Assembly: GCA_023511615.1 (NCBI GenBank)
Contig: JAIMBL010000026.1
Location: 1-32,715 of the forward strand
DNA length: 32,715 nucleotides
Direction: 5' to 3'
DNA from: Leptolyngbyaceae cyanobacterium HOT.MB2.61
GTDB taxonomy: Bacteria; Cyanobacteriota; Cyanobacteriia; Leptolyngbyales; Leptolyngbyaceae
Every line of letters begins with the position of its first letter. Within the stretch, counting starts at the first letter, position 1. The position numbers were made by a program, and so were the translations under genes. This document shows positions 25,129-32,715 of the stretch, piece after piece. The notes beneath the pieces were generated by a model. It had not been told where the DNA came from. It made no database searches and saw nothing but the letters and a program-made list of their open reading frames with translations.

Positions 25129-26211
25129 ATGCCCTATCCAATCCTCTACGTTGCCGTTACCAATCATGGGTTTGGGCACGCAACTCGTTCTGCGTCTATT
25201 GTCGCAGAAATCAAGCGGCTCCGCCCTGATATCACGATCATCCTGACAACGACTGCGCCCTACTGGTTACTGGAATCCTATATTCAAACCGACTTTATCC
25301 ATCGGCCTCGGGCTCTGGATATTGGCATCTTGCAGAGTGACAGCATTACGATGGACAAGCCCGCAACCCTGGAAAAGCTCAAACAAATTCGGGCTCAGCA
25401 GGACAGCCTGATCGCTTCCGAAGTCACCTTTATCAAACAAAATCGAGTCGGGCTCATCCTGGCCGACATTCCACCAATCGCTGCCCTGATTGCAAAAGCA
25501 GCAGGAATTCCTTGCTGGATGTGCAGTAACTTTGGTTTTGACTTTATTTACCGATCCTGGGGAGGTGAGTTTGTCGAAATTGCCGATTGGATTGCAGACT
25601 GTTTTCACCAGTGCGATCGCCTCTTCCGACTCCCGTTACACGAACCGATGAGTGCCTTTCCGGTAATTACCGATGTTGGTTTTACTGGCGGCTCTCCCCG
25701 CTACAGTCCAGACTCCATTCGTCAGGCATTGGGAGTTCAAGCTGAGCGCGATCGCACCGTGTTAATGTCCTTTGGCGGCCTGGGGCTAAGCGCCATTCCC
25801 TACCACAATCTCCAGCGCTTTCCTGACTGGCAATTTCTCACCTTCGATCGCAACGCTCCCCCCCTCCCGAACCTGATCAAAGTTGCAGATAACAGCTACC
25901 GTCCAGTTGACCTCATGCCGATTTGTGGGCGAGTTCTTTCAAAACCAGGCTACAGCACCTTCTCTGAAGCCTGCCGCACAGAAACTCCTCTTATTTCCAT
26001 TACCCGTGACGATTTTGCAGAAGCCAGAGTCCTGATTGACCGCGTCCAGCACTACATTCCTCACCAGATACTGGCTCCAACCGAGTTTTTTGAAGGAGAT
26101 TGGGAGTTTTTGCACCAGCCTATGCAGCCTCCCCGCACTCCCCAGATGGATATCACCGATGGTAACCAGACTGTGGCCCAGACGGTGATCAACTTCTTCC
26201 AAAACGCGTAA
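25129..26211 (+). CDS. Glycosyltransferase-like GT-B protein
   Basis: A 360-residue cytosolic protein in the MurG/GT28-like GT-B group. It opens with YVAVTNHGFGHATRSASIV, the glycine-histidine loop of such enzymes. A central LMSFGGLGLSAIP segment resembles the start of the C-terminal Rossmann half, and GYSTFSEACRTETPLI resembles the donor-binding region. The same module forms the N-terminal part of plant L-arabinokinase-type proteins. Donor and acceptor are unknown. It starts 7 bp after accB, so the two are almost certainly co-transcribed, though no functional link to biotin carboxylation is obvious. Confidence 0.85.
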   Translation: MPYPILYVAVTNHGFGHATRSASIVAEIKRLRPDITIILTTTAPYWLLESYIQTDFIHRPRALDIGILQSDSITMDKPATLEKLKQIRAQQDSLIASEVTFIKQNRVGLILADIPPIAALIAKAAGIPCWMCSNFGFDFIYRSWGGEFVEIADWIADCFHQCDRLFRLPLHEPMSAFPVITDVGFTGGSPRYSPDSIRQALGVQAERDRTVLMSFGGLGLSAIPYHNLQRFPDWQFLTFDRNAPPLPNLIKVADNSYRPVDLMPICGRVLSKPGYSTFSEACRTETPLISITRDDFAEARVLIDRVQHYIPHQILAPTEFFEGDWEFLHQPMQPPRTPQMDITDGNQTVAQTVINFFQNA

Positions 26212-26220
26212 CATACTCAC

Positions 26221-26327
26221 ATATAGCAGTCCTAAATCGGTCGTGAGATGGAGAGGCTTTGTGAGAAGGGGTTTCCGCGGAACCCTTTCCCACAATCCAA
26301 ATAGGATCGCTATTAGGATCGCTATAT
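26221..26327. mobile_element. MITE-like element with imperfect terminal inverted repeats
   Basis: About 107 bp bounded by ATATAGCAGTCCTA (26221-26234) and TAGGATCGCTATAT (26314-26327), which pair at 12 of 14 positions. Inside, 26260-26292 folds into a long hairpin (GTGAGAAGGG arm against CCCTTTCCCAC) around TTCCGCGGAA. The right end is doubled: TAGGATCGCTAT occurs twice in tandem (26302-26313, 26314-26325). No coding capacity. It lies 9 bp past the glycosyltransferase stop and could serve as its terminator. No second copy was seen in this window. Confidence 0.6.
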
Positions 26328-26376
26328 AAGTTGGTGGCACCAATGAAATAAAAAACCATTGCAGGGAGCAAACTCT

Positions 26377-26649
26377 ATGACATCCACGCCTGTTAGAGAA
26401 AAGCATCGAGTTAAAATCTACACCACTGATCAGTGGGAAATTCAGGGAGATGTTTCAATCCCTGCTGGAGGCTACAATGCTCGGCTATCGGACTTTCTAA
26501 ATAATGACAATACCTTTATTGCATTAACCGATGCAGTCATATATGGCACTGACGGCAAGCTGCTGGCAAACGAAAGTTTTCTCTCTGTTAACAAACAGGC
26601 GATTAAACTGGTGATCGAAGAAAATCAGGATGATTCTCTGTTTCCATAA
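26377..26649 (+). CDS. Conserved hypothetical protein, 90 residues
   Basis: A small, soluble, beta-rich protein (KHRVKIYTTDQWEIQGDVSI, then DFLNNDNTFIALTDAVIYG, ending IKLVIEENQDD). The pattern resembles small cyanobacterial proteins of unknown function with a barrel-like fold; I do not assign a family. I chose the ATG at 26377 because AGGGAG lies about 9 nt upstream, rather than the TTG at 26359. It is convergent with the L,D-transpeptidase gene across an 83-bp gap. Confidence 0.85.
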   Translation: MTSTPVREKHRVKIYTTDQWEIQGDVSIPAGGYNARLSDFLNNDNTFIALTDAVIYGTDGKLLANESFLSVNKQAIKLVIEENQDDSLFP

Positions 26650-26732
26650 ACCAGTTTCAAGCGATCGCATGGGCGGATTACCGCAATACCTGAAGTACTG
26701 CTCAATTTTTGGGTTTCACTCCATTGGTTCTA

Positions 26733-27413
26733 CTAGTCCACTACTTTTACCTGATCGCCCAGGCTCACTTTTTGATACATCTCCTCAATGTCTTTGTTGT
26801 ACATCCGAATACAGCCGTGGGATGCCGCCCGCCCTACCGATGCTGGGTTGGGAGTACCATGGAACCCAATCCAATTTTTGCCATCGGTCCAGAAGCCAAT
26901 CCAGTGACGGCCAAGGGGATTTTCAGGGTCACCGGCAGGAATGGATACCCCCTTTTTAAGGGGATGGATCCAGGTGGGGTTCTTCAGTTTTTGCAAGACC
27001 TTGTAAGTTCCTTTGGGCGTTTCCCACCCTGGACGACCGATCGCAATGGGATAGCTCTTAACCACTGCTTCTCCCTGATAAAGCACGACTCGCCGCCGCT
27101 TAAGCTGAACCTCTAATCGTAATGTCTGCGGCTCCGTCTCGGAATTGAAATCATCAGATTTAGAGGGATCAGACTCAGATGTAGATGAATCGGAGGTGGA
27201 TGAACCGGAGGTGGCGGTGGGCAGAGAACTGGAAGGCGCCTTTGCTGGAGGTTTAGGAAGGGGAATATTCAACTCAACTACATTACCTGGTTGAGACAGC
27301 AAATCAAGCGTTGAAGTGTTTGCATAAACTCGTTTGTTGAAATCCAGCGCGGCATGGGTCAGCGCGATTGCCGCAAGTGACCCGAAGGCTAGTTTGACCA
27401 GGCAATGCTGCAT
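26733..27413 (-). CDS. L,D-transpeptidase (YkuD domain), exported
   Basis: Peptidoglycan enzyme that forms 3-3 cross-links or attaches proteins, acting in the periplasm. The 226-residue protein has an N-terminal hydrophobic segment (about 5-22), a proline then Ser/Asp-rich linker (about 50-95) and a YkuD catalytic domain (about 98-226). The active-site motif is HGT (185-187) followed by SHGCIRM, with Cys201 as nucleophile and His185 and His199 nearby. All catalytic residues are present. The hydrophobic segment may be a signal peptide or an anchor. Confidence 0.94.
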   Translation of the reverse strand: MQHCLVKLAFGSLAAIALTHAALDFNKRVYANTSTLDLLSQPGNVVELNIPLPKPPAKAPSSSLPTATSGSSTSDSSTSESDPSKSDDFNSETEPQTLRLEVQLKRRRVVLYQGEAVVKSYPIAIGRPGWETPKGTYKVLQKLKNPTWIHPLKKGVSIPAGDPENPLGRHWIGFWTDGKNWIGFHGTPNPASVGRAASHGCIRMYNKDIEEMYQKVSLGDQVKVVD

Positions 27414-27981
27414 TTTGGAAATTAGAAGACAAAGTAGGGTTTACAGAGAGCTAAGGGGTTAGTTAGGTGAGATGTGAGCGGAAGCAAAGGGCGATTGGTA
27501 GAACAACACTGCTATCCTGGCATCGGTAAAGAACATCTGGATCTTATAAGCCGGAGTCAGAAAAACACAACGGTAGTCGTCTAATCATTCATGCATGATC
27601 TCCTGGAGAAAGTCCTCTTACCATTATGGCGATCGCTACAGCAGACTGATTGTAATCCGGAAGACACCCGTATCTCCATCAACCTTTAGTTAAAGCCTGG
27701 GTTACTTGAACTGTTCTCAATACACCAATGATCTGTAGTAATCCTGTACCCCTGCAACAGTATCGAGTTATTCCTGAGAAAATTCTCAGAAAACTATCAT
27801 AGGTCTTCAATCAACACCTCAGACGACTATCATTCCAGGGCTTGGGCCTCAAGCCATAATTAGCTTGAGCCACAAGGAATGGTGTTGAAGCAATAGCTTC
27901 TATTTCAATGATGAGTTGAAGCTATGGATTCCAATACCCTCTTGATTTGGCTGTATTTGCTTACTTATTGAAGGACTTCCA
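27414..27981. other. Divergent intergenic region rich in inverted repeats
   Basis: This 568-bp spacer lies between the L,D-transpeptidase and the DM13 lipoprotein genes, which point away from each other, so it must hold both promoters. The part nearest the lipoprotein (27774-27925) is dense in inverted repeats (separate entry). The part nearest the transpeptidase shows no repeat, frame or clear promoter that I can support. Confidence 0.6.
27774..27925. other. Cluster of inverted repeats, possible structured RNA or leader
   Basis: Four inverted repeats lie in 152 bp: CTGAGAA/TTCTCAG (27774-27780, 27783-27789); CATTCC/GGAATG (27831-27836, 27876-27881), enclosing CTCAAGC/GCTTGAG (27848-27854, 27863-27869); and ATAGCTTC/GAAGCTAT (27893-27900, 27918-27925). 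The middle two nest into one extended hairpin. This could be a lipoprotein leader or small RNA, or remains of a non-coding repeat. No T-runs follow. Confidence 0.4.
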
Positions 27982-28512
27982 ATGATGAGAATTAAAAATC
28001 TTCTAATCCTGGGAGTGGTTCCCGTTCTGGTTTTGGGTTGTGCCAAAGAAGCACCCACTACTCAATCTGTTGCCAGCCCTACCGTTAAAAGCCCAGTTGC
28101 CACCTCAAGTCCAACCTCATCGGACATGAGTGCTGAAGCAACAAAATCTGTCAAGCAAGTGAATACAAAATCTGGCAACTTTGTTTCGGGAGAGCATCCC
28201 ACTCAAGGAACCGTTCGGGTTGTGTCCCAAAATGGCAAAACACTGATAGAGCTCGATTCCGCATTCAAAACTTCGGAAATGGGGCCTGATCTGGTCGTTG
28301 GTTTGCATCGCTCCAGTGATGTCATCGGCTCTACGACTCCCCCTGCCTACCCTTTGGAAGAGGGCGACTATGCTGTTATTGCTCCCCTCAAGAAGTTCAG
28401 TGGTGCCCAGAGCTACGAGGTTCCCAAAACAATTAACGTAGCAGATTACAAATCAGTTGTGATCTGGTGTCGCAAATTCAATGCAACCTTTGGTGCAGCA
28501 AATTTGATGTAG
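27982..28512 (+). CDS. DM13-domain lipoprotein
   Basis: A 176-residue envelope lipoprotein. The signal sequence ends in the lipobox LVLG-Cys20, followed by a Thr/Ser/Pro-rich linker (about 24-60). The DM13 domain (about 64-175) begins SGNFVSGEHPTQGTVRVV, continues GPDLVVGLHRS and ends SVVIWCRKFNATFGAANL. DM13 domains are proposed redox or electron-transfer modules, with Cys163 in the conserved IWC motif. AAGGA lies 6 nt before the first of two adjacent ATGs, so 27982 is preferred over 27985. No partner gene is adjacent. Confidence 0.93.
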   Translation: MMRIKNLLILGVVPVLVLGCAKEAPTTQSVASPTVKSPVATSSPTSSDMSAEATKSVKQVNTKSGNFVSGEHPTQGTVRVVSQNGKTLIELDSAFKTSEMGPDLVVGLHRSSDVIGSTTPPAYPLEEGDYAVIAPLKKFSGAQSYEVPKTINVADYKSVVIWCRKFNATFGAANLM

Positions 28513-28722
28513 CGATGGACCTGACAAGGTAATGATAAGCGGTACTAACCGTCATCATTGACAACTCAACAATCATCACGATTTGGGCACTACCAATGTA
28601 GAGCTGTTGCCAGATTGCTCAGGGACATCGGGTTTAGAGGGGGGTAGGGGCTTTATTCCCTCCCTGCACCCTGCTCTCAGCCTTTGGCGATGCTACAGCC
28701 GTAATTTTTTTGGAGAATACCC

Positions 28723-29526
28723 ATGACACTTGAAGGAAAAGTGGCCCTGGTTACGGGAAGTAGCCAGGGAATTGGTCAAGCGATCGCCGTTCGTCTGGCT
28801 CAGGAAGGAGCCCAGGTGGTAATTAACTATCGCTCGAACCCCCAGGGGGCAGAGGAAACCCTGGCTAAAGTGCAGGCAGCAGGGGGACAATGCCACCTGG
28901 CTGAAGGTTATTGCGATCACGAAAAGGGCTACAGCGTGGGTGCCGATCTGGGGATGGTTGGGGATGTGCGTCGCCTGATTAAAGCAGGGATTGAACATTT
29001 TGGCCGATTAGATGTTCTTGTCAATAATGCCGGGATTGAGAAACACGCTCCCTTTTGGGAGGTTGCCGAGGCTGACTATGAGGCGGTGATGAATGTCAAT
29101 TTGAAAGGCGTCTTTTTTGCCACTCAGGAAATGGTGAAACATTTAATCGAAACGAGACGTCCTGGCAAAATCATCAATATCAGTTCTGTCCACGAGGATC
29201 TACCCTTCCCGAACTTCACAGCCTATTGTTGCAGCAAAGGTGGAATGAAAATGCTGACCCGCAACCTGGCGGTGGAGCTGGGTCCTCTGGGAATTACGGT
29301 GAATAATGTCGCCCCTGGTGCGATCGAAACTCCTATCAACACCAAACTGCTGAATGATCCGACCAAGTTGGGGGCTCTTCTGCAAAATATTCCCCTGAGC
29401 CGGTTGGGACAACCCGGAGACGTGGCTTCCCTGGTGGCATTTCTGGCCTCCTCCGATGCCAACTACATTACGGGGACTACGTTCTTTGTGGATGGTGGGC
29501 TGTTGTGGAATTATCACGAACAGTAG
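28723..29526 (+). CDS. Short-chain dehydrogenase/reductase, glucose-1-dehydrogenase-like
   Basis: A classical SDR of 267 residues. The cofactor-binding motif is TGSSQGIG (11-18), the structural motif is NNAG (101-104), and the catalytic residues are Ser155, Tyr168 and Lys172 (YCCSK). The ending TGTTFFVDGGLLWNY is typical of glucose 1-dehydrogenase-like SDRs. The segment CHLAEGYCDHEKGYSVGADL (57-76) looks longer than the usual link before the DLxxxxDV element, perhaps an insertion of about a dozen residues. GGAG precedes the ATG. The aquaporin gene starts 1 bp after the stop, suggesting translational coupling. Substrate unproven. Confidence 0.93.
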   Translation: MTLEGKVALVTGSSQGIGQAIAVRLAQEGAQVVINYRSNPQGAEETLAKVQAAGGQCHLAEGYCDHEKGYSVGADLGMVGDVRRLIKAGIEHFGRLDVLVNNAGIEKHAPFWEVAEADYEAVMNVNLKGVFFATQEMVKHLIETRRPGKIINISSVHEDLPFPNFTAYCCSKGGMKMLTRNLAVELGPLGITVNNVAPGAIETPINTKLLNDPTKLGALLQNIPLSRLGQPGDVASLVAFLASSDANYITGTTFFVDGGLLWNYHEQ

Positions 29527-29527
29527 T

Positions 29528-30358
29528 ATGAACTCCTTCCGTCACCACTATCCGGAGTACCTGATAGAAGCGGCTGGTTTAGGGATTTTTATGATCTCAG
29601 CCGGATCTGTAACCGCCATTTTAGAACACCCCGCTTCTTCAATCCATCAGGCAATAACCGATCCATTATTGCGCCGATTAGTCATTGGAATCGGGATGGG
29701 ACTAACGGCGATCGCGATCGTCTATTCCCCCTGGGGCAAACAGTCGGGTGCCCACCTCAACCCCGCTTTTACCTTTACCTTCTTCCGCTTAGGTAAGGTG
29801 AAACCGTGGGATACATTCTTTTATATCCTGTTTCAGTTTTTGGGCGGATTGATTGGGTTATCCCTGGTAGGGCTGTTATTGCCAGAAGTACTTACCCATC
29901 CATCAGTCAATTACATTGTCACCATTCCCGGTCCTAGTGGTGTTGCAGTCGCTTTTTTAGCAGAAATCATCATCTCCTTTGGCATGATGCTGATGGTGTT
30001 GTTTGTTTCCAATCACCGACGACTCCATTGTTACACGGGAATCTTCGCTGGAATTTTGATTGCCATCTACATCACAGTTGAAGCTCCTCTTTCTGGCATG
30101 AGTATGAATCCAGCTCGCAGCTTTGCTTCAGCCTTATCTGCAAACGTGTGGACTGCATTCTGGGTTTACGTTACAGCTCCTCTCACCGGGATGTTGCTGG
30201 CAGCAGAAATTTATGTGCGTCTCATAGGAGCAAACGCTGTTCATTGCGCGAAGCTACACCATCACAACAATAAACGTTGCATCTTTCGATGTGCTTATCG
30301 AGAGTACGCAACTCGAAATGGATCGGAATTAAGCGATTCCTTCAAAAAATTGCATTAG
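29528..30358 (+). CDS. Aquaporin / MIP-family channel
   Basis: An inner-membrane channel for water or small neutral solutes, 276 residues from the ATG at 29528. The two NPA boxes are intact: GAHLNPAFT (NPA 78-80) and GMSMNPARS (NPA 194-196, with pore Arg197). Six membrane segments are visible. The C-terminal tail of about 40 residues is basic and histidine-rich (KLHHHNNKR). The frame extends upstream into the SDR gene, but this ATG sits 1 bp past the SDR stop and leads into the first membrane helix. Selectivity (water, glycerol or other) cannot be read with confidence. Confidence 0.94.
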   Translation: MNSFRHHYPEYLIEAAGLGIFMISAGSVTAILEHPASSIHQAITDPLLRRLVIGIGMGLTAIAIVYSPWGKQSGAHLNPAFTFTFFRLGKVKPWDTFFYILFQFLGGLIGLSLVGLLLPEVLTHPSVNYIVTIPGPSGVAVAFLAEIIISFGMMLMVLFVSNHRRLHCYTGIFAGILIAIYITVEAPLSGMSMNPARSFASALSANVWTAFWVYVTAPLTGMLLAAEIYVRLIGANAVHCAKLHHHNNKRCIFRCAYREYATRNGSELSDSFKKLH

Positions 30359-30396
30359 ATATACTCACCCATTTAATCCTCTTCTCATTTGCCACT

Positions 30397-31512
30397 ATGA
30401 AACAGCCGATCAAAATCATCAGATGGGCGATCCTGTCTGTTTGTATTTCCGTTTCTGTGACGACCTTTGCTCAGGGACGTACCCTTCCCAAACCGGGTAG
30501 CAGCCAGCAGTCCATTGGGGATCTCACCGCCCAACAGGTATGCAACCAGCGAGCAGTAGTCGCTGTGGAATCGGCAGGGATGACGGTCTCTGATATGGAT
30601 CGAGTGGTTGAATTTTACTCGCAGGTTCTTTCCTTCAAAAAGGTATTCGATGTGGAGGTGTTGGGCACCGAGTATGAGCAGTTGCAGGGGGTATTTGGAA
30701 TCCGGCTGCGAGTGGTGAAAATGCAATTAGGAGAAGAGTTGATTGAACTGACAGAGTATCTGACACCTAGGGGGAGACCTATTCCGATTGATTCAAGGAG
30801 TAATGATCATTGGTTTCAACATATTGCAATTGTGGTCAGTGATATAGACAGAGCCTACCAGCATCTGCGCAAGTTTAAGGTGCAACATGTCTCTACCGCA
30901 CCCCAACAATTGCCTGAATGGAACAAAGCTGCCGCAGGCATTCGTGCCTTTTACTTCAAAGATCCCGATGGACACAATCTAGAGATCATTGATTTCCCAC
31001 CTGGTAAAGGAAACCCCAAATGGCAAAAGTTTACAAATCAATTATTTCTGGGAATTGACCATACGGCGATCGTGGTTTCCAGCACGACTAACAGCCTCAA
31101 ATTTTATCGAGACTTATTAGGTTTAGAACTTGCGGGCGAAAGTATGAATTACGGCATTGAGCAGGAGTATTTGAATAATGTACAGGGAGCGAGACTGCGC
31201 ATCAGCGGACTCAAATCACCTGCCGGACCGGGAATCGAATTTTTGGAATATCTGCGCCCCACCGACGGGCGATCGCTGCCCACAGATGCCCGACCCAATG
31301 ATTTACTGCACTGGCAAACAACACTGGTTGTGAAAAATATAGAGGCGATCGCTCAACGATTACGCCTGAACCAATCCACTTTTATCTCTGACCGTGTGGT
31401 CACCCTTCCTGAGCAATCATTAGGCTTCAAAAGAGGAATCCTGGTACGGGATCCCGATGGTCACGCCTTGCGGCTGGTAGAGAAAGCAGAGATGAATAGA
31501 TGTAGCCAGTAG
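30397..31512 (+). CDS. Exported protein with two VOC (glyoxalase/dioxygenase-like) modules
   Basis: A 371-residue protein from the ATG at 30397. A Sec signal peptide (AILSVCISVSVTTFAQG) suggests periplasmic location, which is uncommon for VOC enzymes. The first VOC module (about 50-205) contains MDRVVEFYSQVLSF, FQHIAIVVSDID and a DPDGHNLEIIDF end. The second (about 215-370) contains IDHTAIVV, SLKFYRDLLGL and DPDGHALRLVEK. Histidine and acidic residues at metal-ligand positions are mostly kept, but the first module's opening strand (GMTVSD) lacks the usual histidine. The open frame from 30277 overlaps the aquaporin gene and is less likely. Substrate unknown. Confidence 0.9.
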   Translation: MKQPIKIIRWAILSVCISVSVTTFAQGRTLPKPGSSQQSIGDLTAQQVCNQRAVVAVESAGMTVSDMDRVVEFYSQVLSFKKVFDVEVLGTEYEQLQGVFGIRLRVVKMQLGEELIELTEYLTPRGRPIPIDSRSNDHWFQHIAIVVSDIDRAYQHLRKFKVQHVSTAPQQLPEWNKAAAGIRAFYFKDPDGHNLEIIDFPPGKGNPKWQKFTNQLFLGIDHTAIVVSSTTNSLKFYRDLLGLELAGESMNYGIEQEYLNNVQGARLRISGLKSPAGPGIEFLEYLRPTDGRSLPTDARPNDLLHWQTTLVVKNIEAIAQRLRLNQSTFISDRVVTLPEQSLGFKRGILVRDPDGHALRLVEKAEMNRCSQ

Positions 31513-31524
31513 GCTCAGGACGGA

Positions 31525-31608
31525 GCGCAGGGGTGGAACCCCAGGCTGGGGGCTTTGCCCCCGCACTCCTTTAAAACCAATGCCCTAAATAGCCTGGCGA
31601 CAGCTATA
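31525..31608 (+). repeat. Dispersed structured repeat, copy B
   Basis: This plus-strand 84-bp copy matches the minus-strand copy at 195-276. It contains two perfect hairpins, GGGGT-GGA-ACCCC and GGGGGC-TTT-GCCCCC, followed by the conserved TTAAAACCAATG and CCTGGCGACAGCTATA blocks. It fills much of the 175-bp gap between the VOC gene and pgsA and could end VOC transcription. No other feature is seen in that gap. Confidence 0.7.
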
Positions 31609-31687
31609 GTACGTCAAATGCGAATACAAAAATAGCGGTAGCATAAACCCAGGCAAGTGTGGATTCCCCACCCAATCACCTCAGTTT

Positions 31688-32218
31688 ATGAATCTTCCTA
31701 CCTGGATTACCATTTCCCGTTTGCTGGTCGTACCGCTTTTGCTTTATGGTCTACGCAATCCAACTCCAGAGGGGCGTTGGGTCATGCTGGTACTGTTTCT
31801 CATTGCAGCAGGCACTGACTGGCTGGATGGTTATCTGGCCCGTCGGTTGAACCAGGTCACCGAACTGGGAAAGTTTCTTGACCCACTGGTGGATAAGTTC
31901 CTGGTGTTGGCTCCCCTGCTGGCGCTGATTGAACTGGGACAGGTACCCGCCTGGGGAGTGTTTCTGATCCTGGCACGGGAACTGGCGATCGCGGGCTGGC
32001 GGGTTAACCCTAACCTGCGCGGCAGTTCAGAAATTCAGGGGGCAAATCTTTGGGGTAAGTTGAAAACCGTGAGTCAGATTGGAGCGATCGCCCTCCTGAT
32101 TGCTCCTCTGTCAGAGGATTGGCGAATTCCATCCCTGGTTGCTTTCTGGATTTCCGTAGCGCTCACACTGATTTCGGGAGCCATTTACCTGTTGCCGGAA
32201 ACAGTAAACCAGAAGTAG
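31688..32218 (+). CDS. pgsA: CDP-diacylglycerol-glycerol-3-phosphate 3-phosphatidyltransferase
   Basis: Makes phosphatidylglycerol phosphate, the precursor of phosphatidylglycerol, an essential thylakoid lipid. The 176-residue membrane protein carries the full CDP-alcohol phosphatidyltransferase motif with Asp44, Asp47, Gly48, Ala51, Arg52, Gly61, Asp65 and Asp69 (DWLDGYLARR then GKFLDPLVDK). It has several hydrophobic segments, starting with a helix after NLPTWITISRLL. No strong ribosome-binding site is seen. Its last 34 bases overlap the end of the convergent ChaN-like gene. Confidence 0.96.
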   Translation: MNLPTWITISRLLVVPLLLYGLRNPTPEGRWVMLVLFLIAAGTDWLDGYLARRLNQVTELGKFLDPLVDKFLVLAPLLALIELGQVPAWGVFLILARELAIAGWRVNPNLRGSSEIQGANLWGKLKTVSQIGAIALLIAPLSEDWRIPSLVAFWISVALTLISGAIYLLPETVNQK

Positions 32219-32715
32219 TCTGCGATCGCCTTGTCCTGCTGGCTCTGAAACTCTTCCGATGGGTTTAGTAGAATCGAGACCTGGGAAACTTTTGGGACAC
32301 GACGAGCGACACGACTGGGAATGCCTTCGCCATAGATCACGTGCCCCTGGCCTACAAGAACGACAACCAGGCGTTTGGGCTCCTGTTGCAGGCTCCGGGC
32401 AATGCGTTCTGCCATCGTCTCATCCCACAGAACTTGGGCCTGAAAGAAGCGCTCAAAATTGGCCTGACTGGTTTTGCCGTGGTGAATATCATCGTAGATC
32501 TGGCGGAGTCTCTGGCGGTAGGAGGCCGGACCGAGGGCGATCGCAGAAATTGGTGGAATGAATCGCTTTTCAGCCAGTGTCAGACTCTCTAGCCCAGAAC
32601 GGGCAACCTTGCGCGTCACTTCAGTGGGGGTGTTGAGCGCAATTACAGGCAACCCCTGAAATGACCCCCAATTTTCGGACAGGAGGCTAAGAGTAGTATC
32701 CTTGTTCTTAAAAGG
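32185..32715 (-). CDS. ChaN-like haem/iron-uptake family protein, C-terminal part, cut by window edge
   Basis: The frame is open from the right edge (32715) to a TAA at 32187-32185, giving 176 residues of a C-terminal part. In the last 21 codons before the edge there is no stop, and the phrase FQGLPVIALNTPTEVTRKVA runs on without a start, so the TTG at 32652 is not the true start. Matching ChaN/DUF399 features are LNTPxEVTRKVAR, AQVLWDETMAERIA and VVVLVGQGHVIYGEGIPSRVARR. ChaN of Campylobacter binds haem, while cyanobacterial roles are unproven. Convergent with pgsA, overlapping it by 34 nt. Confidence 0.85.
   Translation of the reverse strand, partial: PFKNKDTTLSLLSENWGSFQGLPVIALNTPTEVTRKVARSGLESLTLAEKRFIPPISAIALGPASYRQRLRQIYDDIHHGKTSQANFERFFQAQVLWDETMAERIARSLQQEPKRLVVVLVGQGHVIYGEGIPSRVARRVPKVSQVSILLNPSEEFQSQQDKAIADYFWFTVSGNR

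Overview
The window looks like the chromosome of a filamentous, Leptolyngbya/Oscillatoriales-like cyanobacterium. The HIP1 octamer GCGATCGC is scattered through it, several spacers hold degenerate 7-bp tandem repeats, and cyanobacterial gene neighbourhoods are present: rplI before dnaB, and thiL, a TLP40-like cyclophilin, efp and accB in a row. No rRNA, tRNA, CRISPR array, transposase or phage gene was seen. Placement at genus level is inference.

Layout. 1-481: the first 14 codons of a minus-strand gene leaving the window, then a spacer with a structured dispersed repeat. 482-8710 (minus): a 2,742-residue surface or secreted protein made of PPC, FG-GAP/VCBS, CSPG and cadherin-like modules. 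8923-11127 (minus): dnaB and rplI, separated by a strong hairpin terminator. 11304-12588 (minus): a two-gene ParM-like actin / ribbon-helix-helix (ParR-like) operon whose promoter overlaps a sequence fitting the cyanobacterial LexA-box consensus. 12733-14970 (minus): MOSC protein, AroH chorismate mutase and SppA protease. 15535-17748 (plus): EamA transporter and a GT4 glycosyltransferase. 17830-23670 (minus): UPF0182 membrane protein, ThiL, a small membrane protein and an exported cyclophilin. 23886-26649 (plus): EF-P, AccB, a GT-B-like protein and a 90-residue conserved protein. 26733-27413 (minus): L,D-transpeptidase. 27982-32218 (plus): DM13 lipoprotein, then an SDR-aquaporin-exported VOC cluster, then PgsA. 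At the right edge a ChaN-like gene enters on the minus strand and its 3' end overlaps pgsA.

Most genes are housekeeping: replication (DnaB), translation (L9, EF-P), fatty-acid and phospholipid synthesis (AccB, PgsA), thiamine (ThiL), aromatic amino acids (AroH) and envelope care (SppA, L,D-transpeptidase, cyclophilin). The accessory interest lies in the giant modular protein and in the chromosomal ParM/ParR-like pair under a possible DNA-damage operator. A second LexA-like box lies upstream of dnaB. If both operators are real, a replicative helicase and an actin-like filament system would share SOS control. This is the best candidate here for a little-described system, and it rests on motif reading only.
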